A stretch of 64,000 nucleotides of DNA from Ferruginibacter sp. (GCA_028288705.1 JAQBNH010000007.1:1-64000); one strand, 5' to 3'. Positions 35,706-44,636 are shown, counted from the stretch's first letter. Made by a program: numbers and translations. The notes: generated by a model from the letters alone, not told the origin.

Positions 35706-35729
35706 AAAATGCCCCGGGCGGAGCATTCA
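35706..35729 (-). terminator. Terminator after the thioredoxin-like gene
   Basis: Minus strand: AATGCTCCG-CC-CGGGGCATT followed by TTTTTG; one G-T wobble in a 9-bp stem. Confidence 0.75.
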
Positions 35730-35746
35730 TTTAAGGTAAAAATCGT

Positions 35747-36241
35747 TTAGCGTTTGTCGCCATACATCAGCGGGTTTAATGCCCGCGGACTCCACATCTC
35801 GAGGAAGGCCTGCACTTTTGCTTTGTTATAACTGGATTTGCCATCTTCGAGGTATTCGCTGTTTTGTGTGTGAATGCGTTCGCCTTTTTCATTTAAGATA
35901 ATAAAAACAGGAAAGCCGAAACGTTGCGGGTAACCGAGTTTCGCGAATACTTTTTTATTCTGATTCTCTTTACTCCAGTTTAAATGATACCAAACGAAAC
36001 CGGCATTAATCACGGAATCGAGTTGAGGATCAGCCTTTGCCATACGCGCAAATTCGATACACCATTTGCACCAGTTGCCACCACCCTGGATCAACACATA
36101 TTTTTTTTCAGCTTTGGCTTTTTTAATGGCTGCTGCCAGGTCTTTCTCCGCATTGGCATCGGGGTTGTACAATTTTGCTTCCTGCGCGAAAACAGTTGTC
36201 AGCATGGAGATGGCGAGTATAAGCGAAAGGAATTTTTTCAT
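35747..36241 (-). CDS. Exported thioredoxin-like protein
   Basis: 164 residues from the ATG at 36241 (MKKFLSLILAISMLTTVFAQ), a signal peptide; the track's longer start is unlikely. Thioredoxin fold with redox motif WCKWC and a cis-Pro region FGFPVFIILNEKG. Predicted periplasmic thiol-disulfide protein of the thioredoxin_7/DUF255-like type. It starts 8 bp after the stop of a lipoprotein gene, so both are probably one transcript. Confidence 0.88.
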   Translation of the reverse strand: MKKFLSLILAISMLTTVFAQEAKLYNPDANAEKDLAAAIKKAKAEKKYVLIQGGGNWCKWCIEFARMAKADPQLDSVINAGFVWYHLNWSKENQNKKVFAKLGYPQRFGFPVFIILNEKGERIHTQNSEYLEDGKSSYNKAKVQAFLEMWSPRALNPLMYGDKR

Positions 36242-36249
36242 TTGATTAT

Positions 36250-36639
36250 TTATTGTCTTCTGAACGTTGTCATAACGCCATCCGAAACACAATTTGGTGT
36301 ATTTAATATTAACTTATTGTCTGCGATTGCGATGACAGCTTCACCGGAATTTGGATTGGTCGTGCGCAAAAAATCTAATTTTCCATCACCAAAGCAATCT
36401 CTTTTTCTTTCAATTGAATAGGTTCCACGGAAGTCAACGCTGTCGTGTCTTCGTTGTTCAAAGCTAAAATCCCTCCCAAGAAAAATGATTTGTCCATTTC
36501 CCGGCGGATAGTGAATGGTTCCCATCATCCCGGTTGACGTTTCCATTTCCCAAACCCCGGTCATTTCTACGGGCGGTTTGTCTTTTTTACAGGAAGCAAT
36601 GCTGATGAACAGCAGAGCGTAAATAATTATGTAACGCAT
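36250..36639 (-). CDS. Small predicted lipoprotein
   Basis: 129 residues from the ATG at 36639 (MRYIIIYALLFISIASC), a clear lipobox with Cys17; the track adds nine codons. The body (TGVWEMETSTGMMGTIHYPPGNGQIIFLGRDFSFEQ) looks like a small beta-barrel of the lipocalin-like type seen in many Bacteroidetes lipoproteins. Function unknown. Upstream partner of the thioredoxin-like gene. Confidence 0.7.
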   Translation of the reverse strand: MRYIIIYALLFISIASCKKDKPPVEMTGVWEMETSTGMMGTIHYPPGNGQIIFLGRDFSFEQRRHDSVDFRGTYSIERKRDCFGDGKLDFLRTTNPNSGEAVIAIADNKLILNTPNCVSDGVMTTFRRQ

Positions 36640-36724
36640 AACATCCAAGACAGGGCGAATGAACAAAATGTTGCTTCGATAGAATAAACGCTTTCGACCT
36701 TTTTATTGCTCAACTAAACAACTT

Positions 36725-37936
36725 TTACTGGTCTAACACCTGGTTGCGCAGTAAGTCTTCAAACACGTCTGCTTTCCGAATCAACGCTGGCTTACCGTCT
36801 TTCACCATCACCTCCGCAGGCTTCAGTCGCGAGTTGAAATTGGAAGACATTTCAAAACCATAAGCGCCGGCATTATAAAAAACGAGGTAATCGCCTTCGC
36901 GAACCTCCGTGATCGTGCGGTCCCAGGCGAATGTGTCTGTCTCGCAAATATTACCCACTACCGTATAGATACGCGACGTTCCTGTCGGGTTGCTGATATT
37001 TTCAATATGATGATAAGCCTCGTACATCATCGGTCGAATCAGGTGATTGAAGCCGCTGTTTACGCCAACAAATACCGTCGCCGGCGTTTGCTTGATCACG
37101 TTAGCCTTTACCACGAGGTATCCGCACTGGCTCACTAAATATTTTCCCGGCTCAAACCAAACCTGCAGTTTCTTGCCGGTTTCTTTTTCATACTGCGCAA
37201 ACGCTTCAGAAAGCTTTTTACCAAGCGCATCCACATCGGTTTCCGGATCGCCCGGCTGGTAAGGAACTTTAAATCCACTGCCCAGGTCGATCGTTTTTAA
37301 ATCAGGAAAATGCGCGGCCATCGTAAACATCACTTCCAGCCCTTCGAGGAAAACGTTCAGATCTTTGATCTCGCTTCCGGTATGCATATGAATGCCGGTG
37401 ACATTCAGTTTTGTTGTTTTTACCACGCGTTCAATATGCCGCATCTGGTGGATGGAGATGCCGAATTTACTGTCGACATGCCCTGTTGAAATTTTAAAAT
37501 TTCCGCCCGCCATGATATGCGGGTTCAGGCGAATACATACAGGATAGCTGTTGCCGTATTTATTGCCAAATTGCTCGAGAATAGAAATATTATCAATGTT
37601 GATATTAACGCCCAGTTCCTTTGCTTCAACGATCTCTTCGAAATCAACACAGTTGGGCGTGTACAGGATATTTTCTTTTTCGAAACCTGCCATCAGGCCC
37701 AGCTTTACCTCATTGATGCTCACGCAATCCAGTGAAGCACCTAATGATAAAATGTATTTGAGTACATTGATATTCGTGAGTGATTTGCAGGCGTAAAAGA
37801 TCTTCGCATCGCAATCACGAAATGCGTGGGTTAATTTTTTGTATTGCTCCTGTATTTTTTCGGCGTGGTAAATATAAACCGGCGTTCCAAATTCATTTGC
37901 GATAGAGATCAGTTCCTTTCCTTGTAGCTGTGCCAT
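36725..37936 (-). CDS. lysA: Diaminopimelate decarboxylase
   Basis: 403 residues, PLP-dependent fold III. The PLP lysine is K51 in FYACKSLTN. Other hallmarks are IDLGSGFKVPY (phosphate-binding), MHTGSEI, WFEPGKYLV and the CETDTFAWDR motif with the active-site Cys, as in LysA. Converts meso-diaminopimelate to lysine in the cytosol. Monocistronic; a terminator of the scpB gene lies just upstream. Confidence 0.95.
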   Translation of the reverse strand: MAQLQGKELISIANEFGTPVYIYHAEKIQEQYKKLTHAFRDCDAKIFYACKSLTNINVLKYILSLGASLDCVSINEVKLGLMAGFEKENILYTPNCVDFEEIVEAKELGVNINIDNISILEQFGNKYGNSYPVCIRLNPHIMAGGNFKISTGHVDSKFGISIHQMRHIERVVKTTKLNVTGIHMHTGSEIKDLNVFLEGLEVMFTMAAHFPDLKTIDLGSGFKVPYQPGDPETDVDALGKKLSEAFAQYEKETGKKLQVWFEPGKYLVSQCGYLVVKANVIKQTPATVFVGVNSGFNHLIRPMMYEAYHHIENISNPTGTSRIYTVVGNICETDTFAWDRTITEVREGDYLVFYNAGAYGFEMSSNFNSRLKPAEVMVKDGKPALIRKADVFEDLLRNQVLDQ

Positions 37937-37954
37937 AATCCTTTATTTTTTGCA

Positions 37955-37982
37955 ATAAAAAAGGCATTTATAAAATGCCCGG
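37955..37982 (-). terminator. Terminator of scpB
   Basis: Minus strand: GGCATTT-TAT-AAATGCC followed by TTTTTTATT, about 35 bp after the scpB stop. Confidence 0.8.
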
Positions 37983-38013
37983 GTAAAATTATTAATTAAA
38001 TATCAAACGATCT

Positions 38014-38907
38014 TTACCCTTGCTCTTCTTCATCCTTCTTTTCTTCTTCGATCGTTTCATCCATATCATCCTGCAGGTCTTCCACCGCGTCTTCCATCTC
38101 CAGTTCTTCTGCTACAGAATGGTCTGAATTATTTTCTTCATCCAAATCAGTAATGGCTTCATTATTTTCGGCTTCGTTATTTTCTTCGATATTTTCTTCT
38201 TCGCCGATCGCTACTGCCGCAATGGTTAATTCTTCTTCGTTGCTATCCGCATCTTCAGCTGTTTCCGGAACGATGATCTCGCCTTCTTCAGCAGCCAGGC
38301 GGTTCACCTCATCATTTTCCGCGATCATGTCGGTCACGTTGGACGCCTTTAAATATTCATCCATCAGCACTTCACTGATCTTTGGTAATTCATCCGCACT
38401 GTTGATGCCGAAATAATCCATGAACGATTTTGACGTTCCGTAGATCAGTGGTTTGCCCACGGCATCTTCGTTCCGGCCCGAAATGATCACGAGATCTTTC
38501 TCCAGTAATTTCTGCACGGCATAATCACAGTTCACACCGCGAATCGATTCGATCTCGCTTTTGGTAATCGGTTGCTTATAGGCAATGATCGCCAGCGTTT
38601 CGAGTGAAGCCGTAGATAAACGTTTGATGAATTTATCGCCATTGATCAGCGCGACTGTTTTATGGTAAGCCGGTTTTGTAAGAAACTGCCAGCCCCCGCC
38701 ACTTTGTTTTAATTCAAAAGCATAAAATTCTGCGGCATATTTCTCCTGGATCCCGTCAATCGCCGCCGTTACCTGTTCCTGGCTCGCGCGGTCTTCGATA
38801 AAGCCCAATGCATTATTCACCAGTTCCGTGACCTCGGGAGAAGTAAGCGGCTTATCGCTGGCGAAGATCAATGCTTCTATGTGGGGAATGATTTGAGAGA
38901 TTTCCAT
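38014..38907 (-). CDS. scpB: Segregation and condensation protein ScpB
   Basis: 297 residues. The first ~190 form the ScpB winged-helix pair (HIEALIFASDKPLTSPEV, SLETLAIIAYKQPITKSEIESIRGVN, LLEKDLVIISGRNEDAVGKPLIYGTSKSFMDYFGI). The last 100 are an acidic, Glu/Asn-rich tail with repeated ENNEAENNEA-like units, probably disordered. Acts with ScpA and SMC in chromosome condensation; neither is present here. Standard ScpB is nearer 200 residues; the acidic tail is a common Bacteroidetes extension. Confidence 0.93.
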   Translation of the reverse strand: MEISQIIPHIEALIFASDKPLTSPEVTELVNNALGFIEDRASQEQVTAAIDGIQEKYAAEFYAFELKQSGGGWQFLTKPAYHKTVALINGDKFIKRLSTASLETLAIIAYKQPITKSEIESIRGVNCDYAVQKLLEKDLVIISGRNEDAVGKPLIYGTSKSFMDYFGINSADELPKISEVLMDEYLKASNVTDMIAENDEVNRLAAEEGEIIVPETAEDADSNEEELTIAAVAIGEEENIEENNEAENNEAITDLDEENNSDHSVAEELEMEDAVEDLQDDMDETIEEEKKDEEEQG

Positions 38908-38935
38908 TAATAAATTATAATTGAAGGCTTTTTTT

Positions 38936-38976
38936 AGTCAATTAGTCATTGGTCACTGGTCATTGGGACCGATTGA
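38936..38976. repeat. Left inverted-repeat array of the four-helix-bundle insert
   Basis: Reads AGTCAATTAGTCATTGGTCA and continues with further GTCATTG-type units to about 38968, ending in a separate ATTGACTT. The unit is 7-9 bp and repeated about four times. It mirrors the right-hand array at 39409-39452. Confidence 0.7.
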
Positions 38977-39315
38977 CTTTATGTAGCAGTTTATCAGTTT
39001 GAAAAATTTGGTAAACAATATTCGTAATTGGTTTTCCTGATCTGGACTTACCAGACTTCGCTCCTTAGCTTTCTTCAGGCAAGTAGCACATTCATATGCC
39101 GATCCCCTGCTATAATAATTAAAATTCCTGTTTTCCTTGTAAAAGAACCGGCCATATCCTTCTGCGATGTTCAACGCGATGGAGTCAGCAGATCGCAAAA
39201 ATTGTTTGCCCAACGTTTCCTTATGAAAGTGATTCCAGTCCTGGATAGTCGCAAAGACAATCCTCCCGATTTCCATTGCTACCTTATACACTTCAAAATC
39301 TTTTAAGGCGATCAT
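38953..39315 (-). CDS. Four-helix bundle protein (23S rRNA intervening-sequence family)
   Basis: 120 residues from the ATG at 39315; the track's start at 39327 is TTG. Conserved family features: KDFEVYKVAMEIGR, GKQFLRSADSIALNIAEGYGR, YYSRGSAYECATCLKKA. Related proteins were first seen in intervening sequences of 23S rRNA genes and resemble the Avd accessory protein of diversity-generating retroelements. The function of stand-alone copies is unknown. The gene is bracketed by inverted repeat arrays, and its stop lies within the left array. Confidence 0.88.
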   Translation of the reverse strand: MIALKDFEVYKVAMEIGRIVFATIQDWNHFHKETLGKQFLRSADSIALNIAEGYGRFFYKENRNFNYYSRGSAYECATCLKKAKERSLVSPDQENQLRILFTKFFKLINCYIKSIGPNDQ

Positions 39316-39408
39316 GTCACAAAGCAAGCATAACCGCTGCTTATGAATTTGAGTTTCCTCCCGCTTTTAACCGTCTTTAACCCCATTCAACTATGTAATC
39401 CGTAGAGA

Positions 39409-39452
39409 TTGACCAATGACTTACTGACCAATGACCTATTGACTTATTGACT
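39409..39452. repeat. Right inverted-repeat array of the four-helix-bundle insert
   Basis: Reads TTGACCAATGACTTACTGAC and continues CAATGACCTATTGACTTATTGACT. The reverse complement (AGTCAATAAGTCAATAGG...) aligns with the left array with few differences. Confidence 0.7.
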
Positions 39453-39484
39453 CCACATACACTTCGTCCTGAAAACCTTTTCGC

Positions 39485-40366
39485 TTACCCCTGCAATGCT
39501 GCTGCGCCACTCACAATCTCGGTCAATTCCGTCGTGATCGCCGCCTGCCTTGCGCGGTTGTAACTAATTTTCAAAGATTTCAGTAGTTCATTCGCATTCT
39601 CACTGGCCTTATCCATCGCCGTCATCCTTGCACCATGCTCGCTGGCATTGGCATCCAACACGGCCTTGTATAGTTGTGTATTCAGGATCTTTGGCATCAG
39701 TTCTTTGATCAGTACATCCTGGCCTGGTTCAAAAATAAAATCTGCTTTTTTCTGGCCTTTGATCTCCGCTACTTTGCGAACCGGTAAGAAAGGCTCTGCA
39801 ATAAAGCGCTGTGTGGCAGCATTTTGAAATTCACTATACACCACTTCTACGGCGTCTACTTCTTTAGCAGAAAACGCTTCCATGGCATATTTGGCTGCAG
39901 CCTGAACACGGTCGAAACTTAATCCCGTGAAAATATCCCAGTATTTATCTACGACCTTAAAGCCGTTTTTGGTAAAATGTTCGTACCCTTTTTTCCCGAT
40001 GGGCAATACCTGTACATTTCCGGCAGCCAGCTGGGCGCTGTATTTTTCAGCAATGGTGAGCTTGGTTAATTTGATCAGGTTAGAATTATACCCGCCGCAA
40101 AGTCCGCGGTCACTGGTAACAACAATAACCAGCACTTTTTCCACGGGGCGCTCAGTCGCCAGATCCATGGATACGTTCCCATCGGAAGTGGTAACGATAT
40201 TACTCACCATTTCCTGGAGTTTCTGGGCGTAGGGACGCATTTGTGTAATGGCATCCTGCGCACGGCGAAGCTTTGCAGCACTCACCATCTTCATCGCTTT
40301 GGTAATTTGTTGAGTGCTTTGTACACTCTTTATCCTGTTTCTTACCTCTTTTAATGCACCGCTCAT
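39485..40366 (-). CDS. atpG: F1 ATP synthase gamma subunit
   Basis: 293 residues from the ATG at 40366 (MSGALKEVRNRIKSVQSTQQITKAMKMVSAAKL), the conserved N-terminal helix; the track adds 23 codons. The C-terminus has ARMTAMDKASENANELLKSLKISYNRARQAAITTELTEIVSGAAAL. Central rotating shaft of the ATP synthase at the inner membrane. No atpA or other ATP synthase gene is adjacent: secA diverges upstream and the repeat-flanked insert lies downstream, so atpG is separated from the rest of the complex. Confidence 0.96.
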   Translation of the reverse strand: MSGALKEVRNRIKSVQSTQQITKAMKMVSAAKLRRAQDAITQMRPYAQKLQEMVSNIVTTSDGNVSMDLATERPVEKVLVIVVTSDRGLCGGYNSNLIKLTKLTIAEKYSAQLAAGNVQVLPIGKKGYEHFTKNGFKVVDKYWDIFTGLSFDRVQAAAKYAMEAFSAKEVDAVEVVYSEFQNAATQRFIAEPFLPVRKVAEIKGQKKADFIFEPGQDVLIKELMPKILNTQLYKAVLDANASEHGARMTAMDKASENANELLKSLKISYNRARQAAITTELTEIVSGAAALQG

Positions 40367-40432
40367 AGTGTTTGATCTGTTTTGTTGTAAAAGCAGCAGG
40401 GAAGATCGGTCCCCCGCCTCATTTTTGGACGG

Positions 40433-40440
40433 CAAAGGTA
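40433..40440 (-). promoter_or_regulatory. Candidate -7 box of atpG
   Basis: Perfect TACCTTTG on the minus strand, about 66 bp upstream of the atpG ATG. The nearest TTTG is 24 bp further upstream, longer than the usual spacer. Confidence 0.5.
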
Positions 40441-40555
40441 GGGCAAAACGGCTAATTCTCCGTACAAAAATTGGGAGATAACTGCCGTTAAACTCCTCTT
40501 AATTGCTTTTTTTCGCCGGATGGCCGTTGCTTTTTCCCCATAGCGAAGTTCTTTG

Positions 40556-40563
40556 TACATTTG
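40556..40563 (+). promoter_or_regulatory. Candidate -7 box of secA
   Basis: Perfect TACATTTG on the plus strand, about 100 bp upstream of the secA ATG; TTTT rather than TTTG at -33. Confidence 0.45.
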
Positions 40564-40663
40564 CAACCCTGTCAATTTGACCCGTAAATCAGGATAGCAT
40601 CATATTTGACAACAAAACCTTACTAAATCTGCATTAAAAAGCATTTCACTACAATAGAAACTT

Positions 40664-43600
40664 ATGTTAGGGATCATTTCCAAAATTTTTGGCGGTAATA
40701 AAAGCGAAAAGGACGTAAAGAAGATTTTACCACTAGTGCAAAAGACAAACGAATTTTTTGCCACCTACGCATCGCTCAGCAATGATGCCTTACGCGGTAA
40801 AACAGTAGAATTCCAGGGCCGCATCCGCGAACACCTGGCTGATATCGATAAATTGATCGCTGACAAAAAACTGGAAGCCGAAAGCCTGCCACTGGAGGAA
40901 ATTGGGGGACGCGATACGATCTACAAAGAAATTGACGGCCTTAAAAAAGACCGCGATGCGAAAATTGAGGAGATCCTCCTGATCATCCTCCCTGAAGCAT
41001 TTGCCGTGGTAAAAGAAACCAGCCGGCGTTTTAAAGAGAATGAAAACATGGAAGCCACTGCTACGGACCTCGATCGTGACCTGGCTACCCGTAAAAATAA
41101 CATCAGCATCCAGGGAGATAAATCCATTTTTAAAAACTCCTGGACGGCTGGCGGAACAACGGTCACCTGGAACATGGTGCATTATGATGTTCAGCTGATC
41201 GGTGGTGCCGTATTGCATTCCGGCAAAATTTCCGAGATGGCTACCGGTGAAGGTAAAACGCTCGTGAGTACCCTGCCTGCTTATTTAAATGCCCTCGCCG
41301 GTGAAGGTGTTCATATCGTTACCGTGAATGATTACCTGGCACGCAGGGATAGTGAGTGGAACGGCCCGATCTTCGAATGGCTCGGCCTCCGGGTAGATTG
41401 TATCGATAAGCACGAACCCAACAGTGATGCCCGCCGCAACGCCTACAACTCAGATATCGTTTATGGCACAAACAACGAATTTGGTTTTGATTACCTCCGG
41501 GATAACATGGTGCATACGCCCGATGAAATGGTGCAGCGCAAACATCATTTTGCGATGGTGGATGAGGTGGATAGTGTATTGATCGATGATGCGCGTACGC
41601 CGTTAATTATCAGTGGCCCGGTTGGACATAGTGATAACACGCAACAATTCTTCGACCTGAAACCAAGGATCGAACGCCTGGTGGAAGCACAGAAAAAAGC
41701 CGTGAACAGTTTCCTGATCGAGGCTAAGAAAAAAATAGCAGAAGGCAATGACGACCCGAAAGATGGTGGCCTTGCATTGATGCGTGCTCATCGCGGTCTT
41801 CCTAAAAACAGTGCCCTTATCAAATTCTTAAGTGAGCCGGGCATGCGCGTGAAACTGCAGAAAAGTGAAAACTATTATCTCGCAGATCAGCAAAAGGAAA
41901 TGCCGAAAGTAGATAATGAACTTTATTTCAGCATCGACGAAAAAAACAACCAGGTTGAATTAACGGATAACGGTTTAACACTCATCACCCGCCAGGGAGA
42001 AGATCCGGATTTCTTCATCCTGCCGGATATCGCCATCAAACTGGCTGATATTGATAAAACTGACCTGACCGCTGAAGAAAAATTACAGCGCAAGGAAAAC
42101 CTGATGAATGAATATTCTGCAAAAGCGGATCGTATCCATACGATCCAGCAGTTGCTGAAAGCTTATACCTTATTTGACAAAGACGTTGAATACGTGGTGA
42201 TGGACGAAGCGGTGAAGATCGTGGATGAACAAACAGGCCGTATCCTTGATGGAAGAAGATATTCCGACGGTTTACACCAGGCGATCGAAGCGAAAGAAAA
42301 TGTAAAGATCGAAGCATCTACGCAAACATATGCGACGGTTACCCTGCAGAATTATTTCAGGATGTACCACAAATTAGCGGGTATGACGGGTACGGCGGAA
42401 ACGGAAGCAGCAGAGCTTTGGAGCATTTATAAACTGGATGTGGTGTCGATCCCGACGAACGTGAAAGTGATCCGTAAGGATGAGCAGGATATGGTGTACA
42501 AAACCAAGCGGGAGAAATTTAAAGCGGTGATCGACGAGGTGGAAAAAAATATGACTGCCGGCCGGCCAACGCTGGTGGGTACCACATCGGTTGAAGTGAG
42601 TGAACTGATCAGCCGGATGATGAAACAAAAGAACATCCCGCACAATGTTTTGAATGCGAAACAACATAGCAAGGAAGCACAGGTAGTAGCAGAAGCAGGT
42701 TTTGCCGGAGCTGTTACCATTGCAACGAATATGGCTGGTCGTGGTACCGATATTAAACTCGGGCCCGGAGTTAAAGAAGCAGGCGGTTTGGCGATTCTGG
42801 GTACCGAGCGTCATGAGAGTCGTCGTGTAGACAGGCAGTTACGCGGACGTGCAGGACGCCAGGGAGATCCGGGAACGTCTAACTTCTTTGTATCCCTGGA
42901 AGATGACCTGATGCGGATGTTCGGTAGTGAACGTATTGCAGGGTTAATGGACAGGATGGGTTATAAAGAAGGCGAAGTGATCCAGCACAGCATGATTACG
43001 AAAAGTATCGAAAGGGCGCAGAAAAAAGTAGAGGAAAATAACTTCGGCACGAGGAAACGATTGCTGGAATACGATGATGTGATGAACAAGCAGCGAAACG
43101 TTGTTTACGGAAAACGTAATCACGCGTTGTTTGGAGAACGCCTGGCATTGGATCTTGATAATGCCTTCTATTCTGTTGCGGAAGGGCTGGTAAATTCTTT
43201 TAAAGAGTCGGATGATCACGAAGGGTTTAAACTCGCGGCGATCATGCATTTTGGTATCGACACCTCGATCGAACAGGAAGAACTTGCTAAGACCGATCTG
43301 AATACGCTGACTGAGAAATTATACCTCGAAGCGATCACGCATTACAACAATAAAAAACAGGGGCTTGCCGCTCAAACAATGCCGATTATTTCCAATATCA
43401 GGAAAGACCAGGGTAATCATATTGAGAATGTAGCGGTGCCTTTCACTGACGGCAAAAGAGGCATCCAGGCATTGGCTAACCTGGATAAATATTTTGAAAG
43501 CAATGGCGCTGAACTCGGGCAGGCATTGGAACGCAGCATTACACTGGCATTAATTGATGATGCGTGGAAAGAACATCTACGTGCGATGGATGACCTTCGC

Positions 43601-43990
43601 CACAGTGTACAAACGGCGGGTTACGAGCAAAAAGATCCATTGGTTATTTATAAGATCGAAGCCTATAATGCCTTTAAGCAAATGGATGACCAGGTGAATA
43701 AAGACATCGTGAGTTTCCTTTGCCATGCCGGTATCCCAATCGAGCAAAACAACAGCGGGCAGATCAAAGAAGGCCGTGAGCAGAAAACGGATATGAGCCG
43801 CATGAACGCGAATAAGAGCGAGATCGAAATTGCGGGAAGCGATTATGCTGCGAATGAAAATGATTATTTCGATCCTTCTACGCCGGTAAAACAGGAGCCG
43901 ATCCGCGTTGAACCGAAGATCGGGCGTAATGATCCATGTCCTTGTGGTAGCGGAAAGAAATTCAAAAACTGCCATGGCAAAGACGCCTAA
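40664..43990 (+). CDS. secA: Preprotein translocase ATPase SecA
   Basis: 1108 residues, the long Bacteroidetes form. Walker A ATGEGKT lies at about 193-199, VDEVDSVLIDDARTPLIISGP carries Walker B, and the second nucleotide-binding domain has NMAGRGTDIKL and RQLRGRAGRQGDPG. The C-terminus is the zinc/SecB-binding motif PCPCGSGKKFKNCHG. Extra residues compared with E. coli SecA lie mainly in the N-terminal third (about 60-160) and between about 340 and 480. Drives Sec-dependent export at the inner membrane. Monocistronic, with its own terminator. Confidence 0.98.
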   Translation: MLGIISKIFGGNKSEKDVKKILPLVQKTNEFFATYASLSNDALRGKTVEFQGRIREHLADIDKLIADKKLEAESLPLEEIGGRDTIYKEIDGLKKDRDAKIEEILLIILPEAFAVVKETSRRFKENENMEATATDLDRDLATRKNNISIQGDKSIFKNSWTAGGTTVTWNMVHYDVQLIGGAVLHSGKISEMATGEGKTLVSTLPAYLNALAGEGVHIVTVNDYLARRDSEWNGPIFEWLGLRVDCIDKHEPNSDARRNAYNSDIVYGTNNEFGFDYLRDNMVHTPDEMVQRKHHFAMVDEVDSVLIDDARTPLIISGPVGHSDNTQQFFDLKPRIERLVEAQKKAVNSFLIEAKKKIAEGNDDPKDGGLALMRAHRGLPKNSALIKFLSEPGMRVKLQKSENYYLADQQKEMPKVDNELYFSIDEKNNQVELTDNGLTLITRQGEDPDFFILPDIAIKLADIDKTDLTAEEKLQRKENLMNEYSAKADRIHTIQQLLKAYTLFDKDVEYVVMDEAVKIVDEQTGRILDGRRYSDGLHQAIEAKENVKIEASTQTYATVTLQNYFRMYHKLAGMTGTAETEAAELWSIYKLDVVSIPTNVKVIRKDEQDMVYKTKREKFKAVIDEVEKNMTAGRPTLVGTTSVEVSELISRMMKQKNIPHNVLNAKQHSKEAQVVAEAGFAGAVTIATNMAGRGTDIKLGPGVKEAGGLAILGTERHESRRVDRQLRGRAGRQGDPGTSNFFVSLEDDLMRMFGSERIAGLMDRMGYKEGEVIQHSMITKSIERAQKKVEENNFGTRKRLLEYDDVMNKQRNVVYGKRNHALFGERLALDLDNAFYSVAEGLVNSFKESDDHEGFKLAAIMHFGIDTSIEQEELAKTDLNTLTEKLYLEAITHYNNKKQGLAAQTMPIISNIRKDQGNHIENVAVPFTDGKRGIQALANLDKYFESNGAELGQALERSITLALIDDAWKEHLRAMDDLRHSVQTAGYEQKDPLVIYKIEAYNAFKQMDDQVNKDIVSFLCHAGIPIEQNNSGQIKEGREQKTDMSRMNANKSEIEIAGSDYAANENDYFDPSTPVKQEPIRVEPKIGRNDPCPCGSGKKFKNCHGKDA

Positions 43991-44004
43991 GCGAAAATAA
44001 AAAA

Positions 44005-44036
44005 GTTAGAAGAGCAGCTACGGTTGCTCTTTTTTT
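44005..44036 (+). terminator. Terminator of secA
   Basis: AAGAGCA-(8 nt)-TGCTCTT followed by TTTTTT (arms 44010-44016 and 44025-44031). The stop codon of the convergent XRE-like gene (44018) lies inside its loop. Confidence 0.85.
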
Positions 44037-44590
44037 ATGGCCTTGCCGGACTCCTTTTTAGAGGATTTTCCAAGAATTTTTAATTCAGCTTCAAATAAAC
44101 TGATCTTGTCACGGAGTATTTGTTGATTGGCAGGACCTGTCTCCAACAGTTTCGCTTTGATTTTATTTTCCTGGATATCCAGCCAAAGCATATCCCCCCG
44201 GCACCCGGCGTTCGACTCCCTTAATAACGGTAATGTAAAAAACCAATGAACCCACTTGTTATATTCGGTTTCCATTGTCAAAAGACTGCGGTTTAACTTA
44301 GCTGCGAAGTAAAGGCAATCCGTTCTCCGCCTTGCCTGTTGCTTTTCCAGTTTTGTTTTTACGGTTTGGTCTATCTCTATCAATAATTTGCGCCCATTTG
44401 CAGGGATAATTTTCTTACGAAGAATTTTTTCATACAATAGGGACTGTTTGAGACTTGCCTTAGCGGGAAGTGCACGCCGGCCATTCTCAGCCAGGCTGAA
44501 GGAAGATTTATGGGTTTGGAGATATTCGGACAGGTCCTTTTGTGACAGCGGGACAAACTCGCGAATGCCCTTATTTTTTTTCAGTTTCAT
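44018..44590 (-). CDS. XRE-like helix-turn-helix protein, unknown function
   Basis: 190 residues. The N-terminal stretch (VPLSQKDLSEYLQTHKSSFSLAENGRRALP, about 13-45) has the spacing and hydrophobic pattern of an XRE/Cro helix-turn-helix. The remainder is charged and helical (Lys/Glu-rich), with a Lys-rich tail KSSKKESGKAIKKEQ. No recognised effector domain. Its 3' end overlaps the secA terminator. A DNA-binding role is likely but its targets are unknown. Confidence 0.6.
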   Translation of the reverse strand: MKLKKNKGIREFVPLSQKDLSEYLQTHKSSFSLAENGRRALPAKASLKQSLLYEKILRKKIIPANGRKLLIEIDQTVKTKLEKQQARRRTDCLYFAAKLNRSLLTMETEYNKWVHWFFTLPLLRESNAGCRGDMLWLDIQENKIKAKLLETGPANQQILRDKISLFEAELKILGKSSKKESGKAIKKEQP

Positions 44591-44605
44591 ACGGATGATT
44601 TAAGC

Positions 44606-44636
44606 CAAAATAATCCGGAAACTTTTTAGATGCAAA
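44606..44636 (-). promoter_or_regulatory. Candidate promoter of the XRE-like gene
   Basis: Minus strand: TTTG (44633-44636), 19-bp spacer, TTATTTTG (44606-44613); one mismatch to TAnnTTTG. Lies 16 bp upstream of the ATG. Confidence 0.45.

Larger units (their letters stand above)
38936..39452. mobile_element. Candidate small insert carrying a four-helix-bundle gene
   Basis: A 517-bp segment between scpB and atpG. It starts with AGTCAAT (38936-38942) and ends with its complement ATTGACT (39446-39452). Both ends continue inward as imperfect, oppositely oriented arrays of GTCATTGGTCA-like units. The only gene is a four-helix-bundle (23S rRNA intervening-sequence family) protein. No transposase and no obvious target duplication are visible, so mobility is inferred from structure only. 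Confidence 0.4.

Noticed and set aside
38044-38320. Repetitive TTCTTC-rich stretch considered as a repeat element
   Set aside because: It encodes the acidic Glu/Asn tail of ScpB; the repetition is at codon level.
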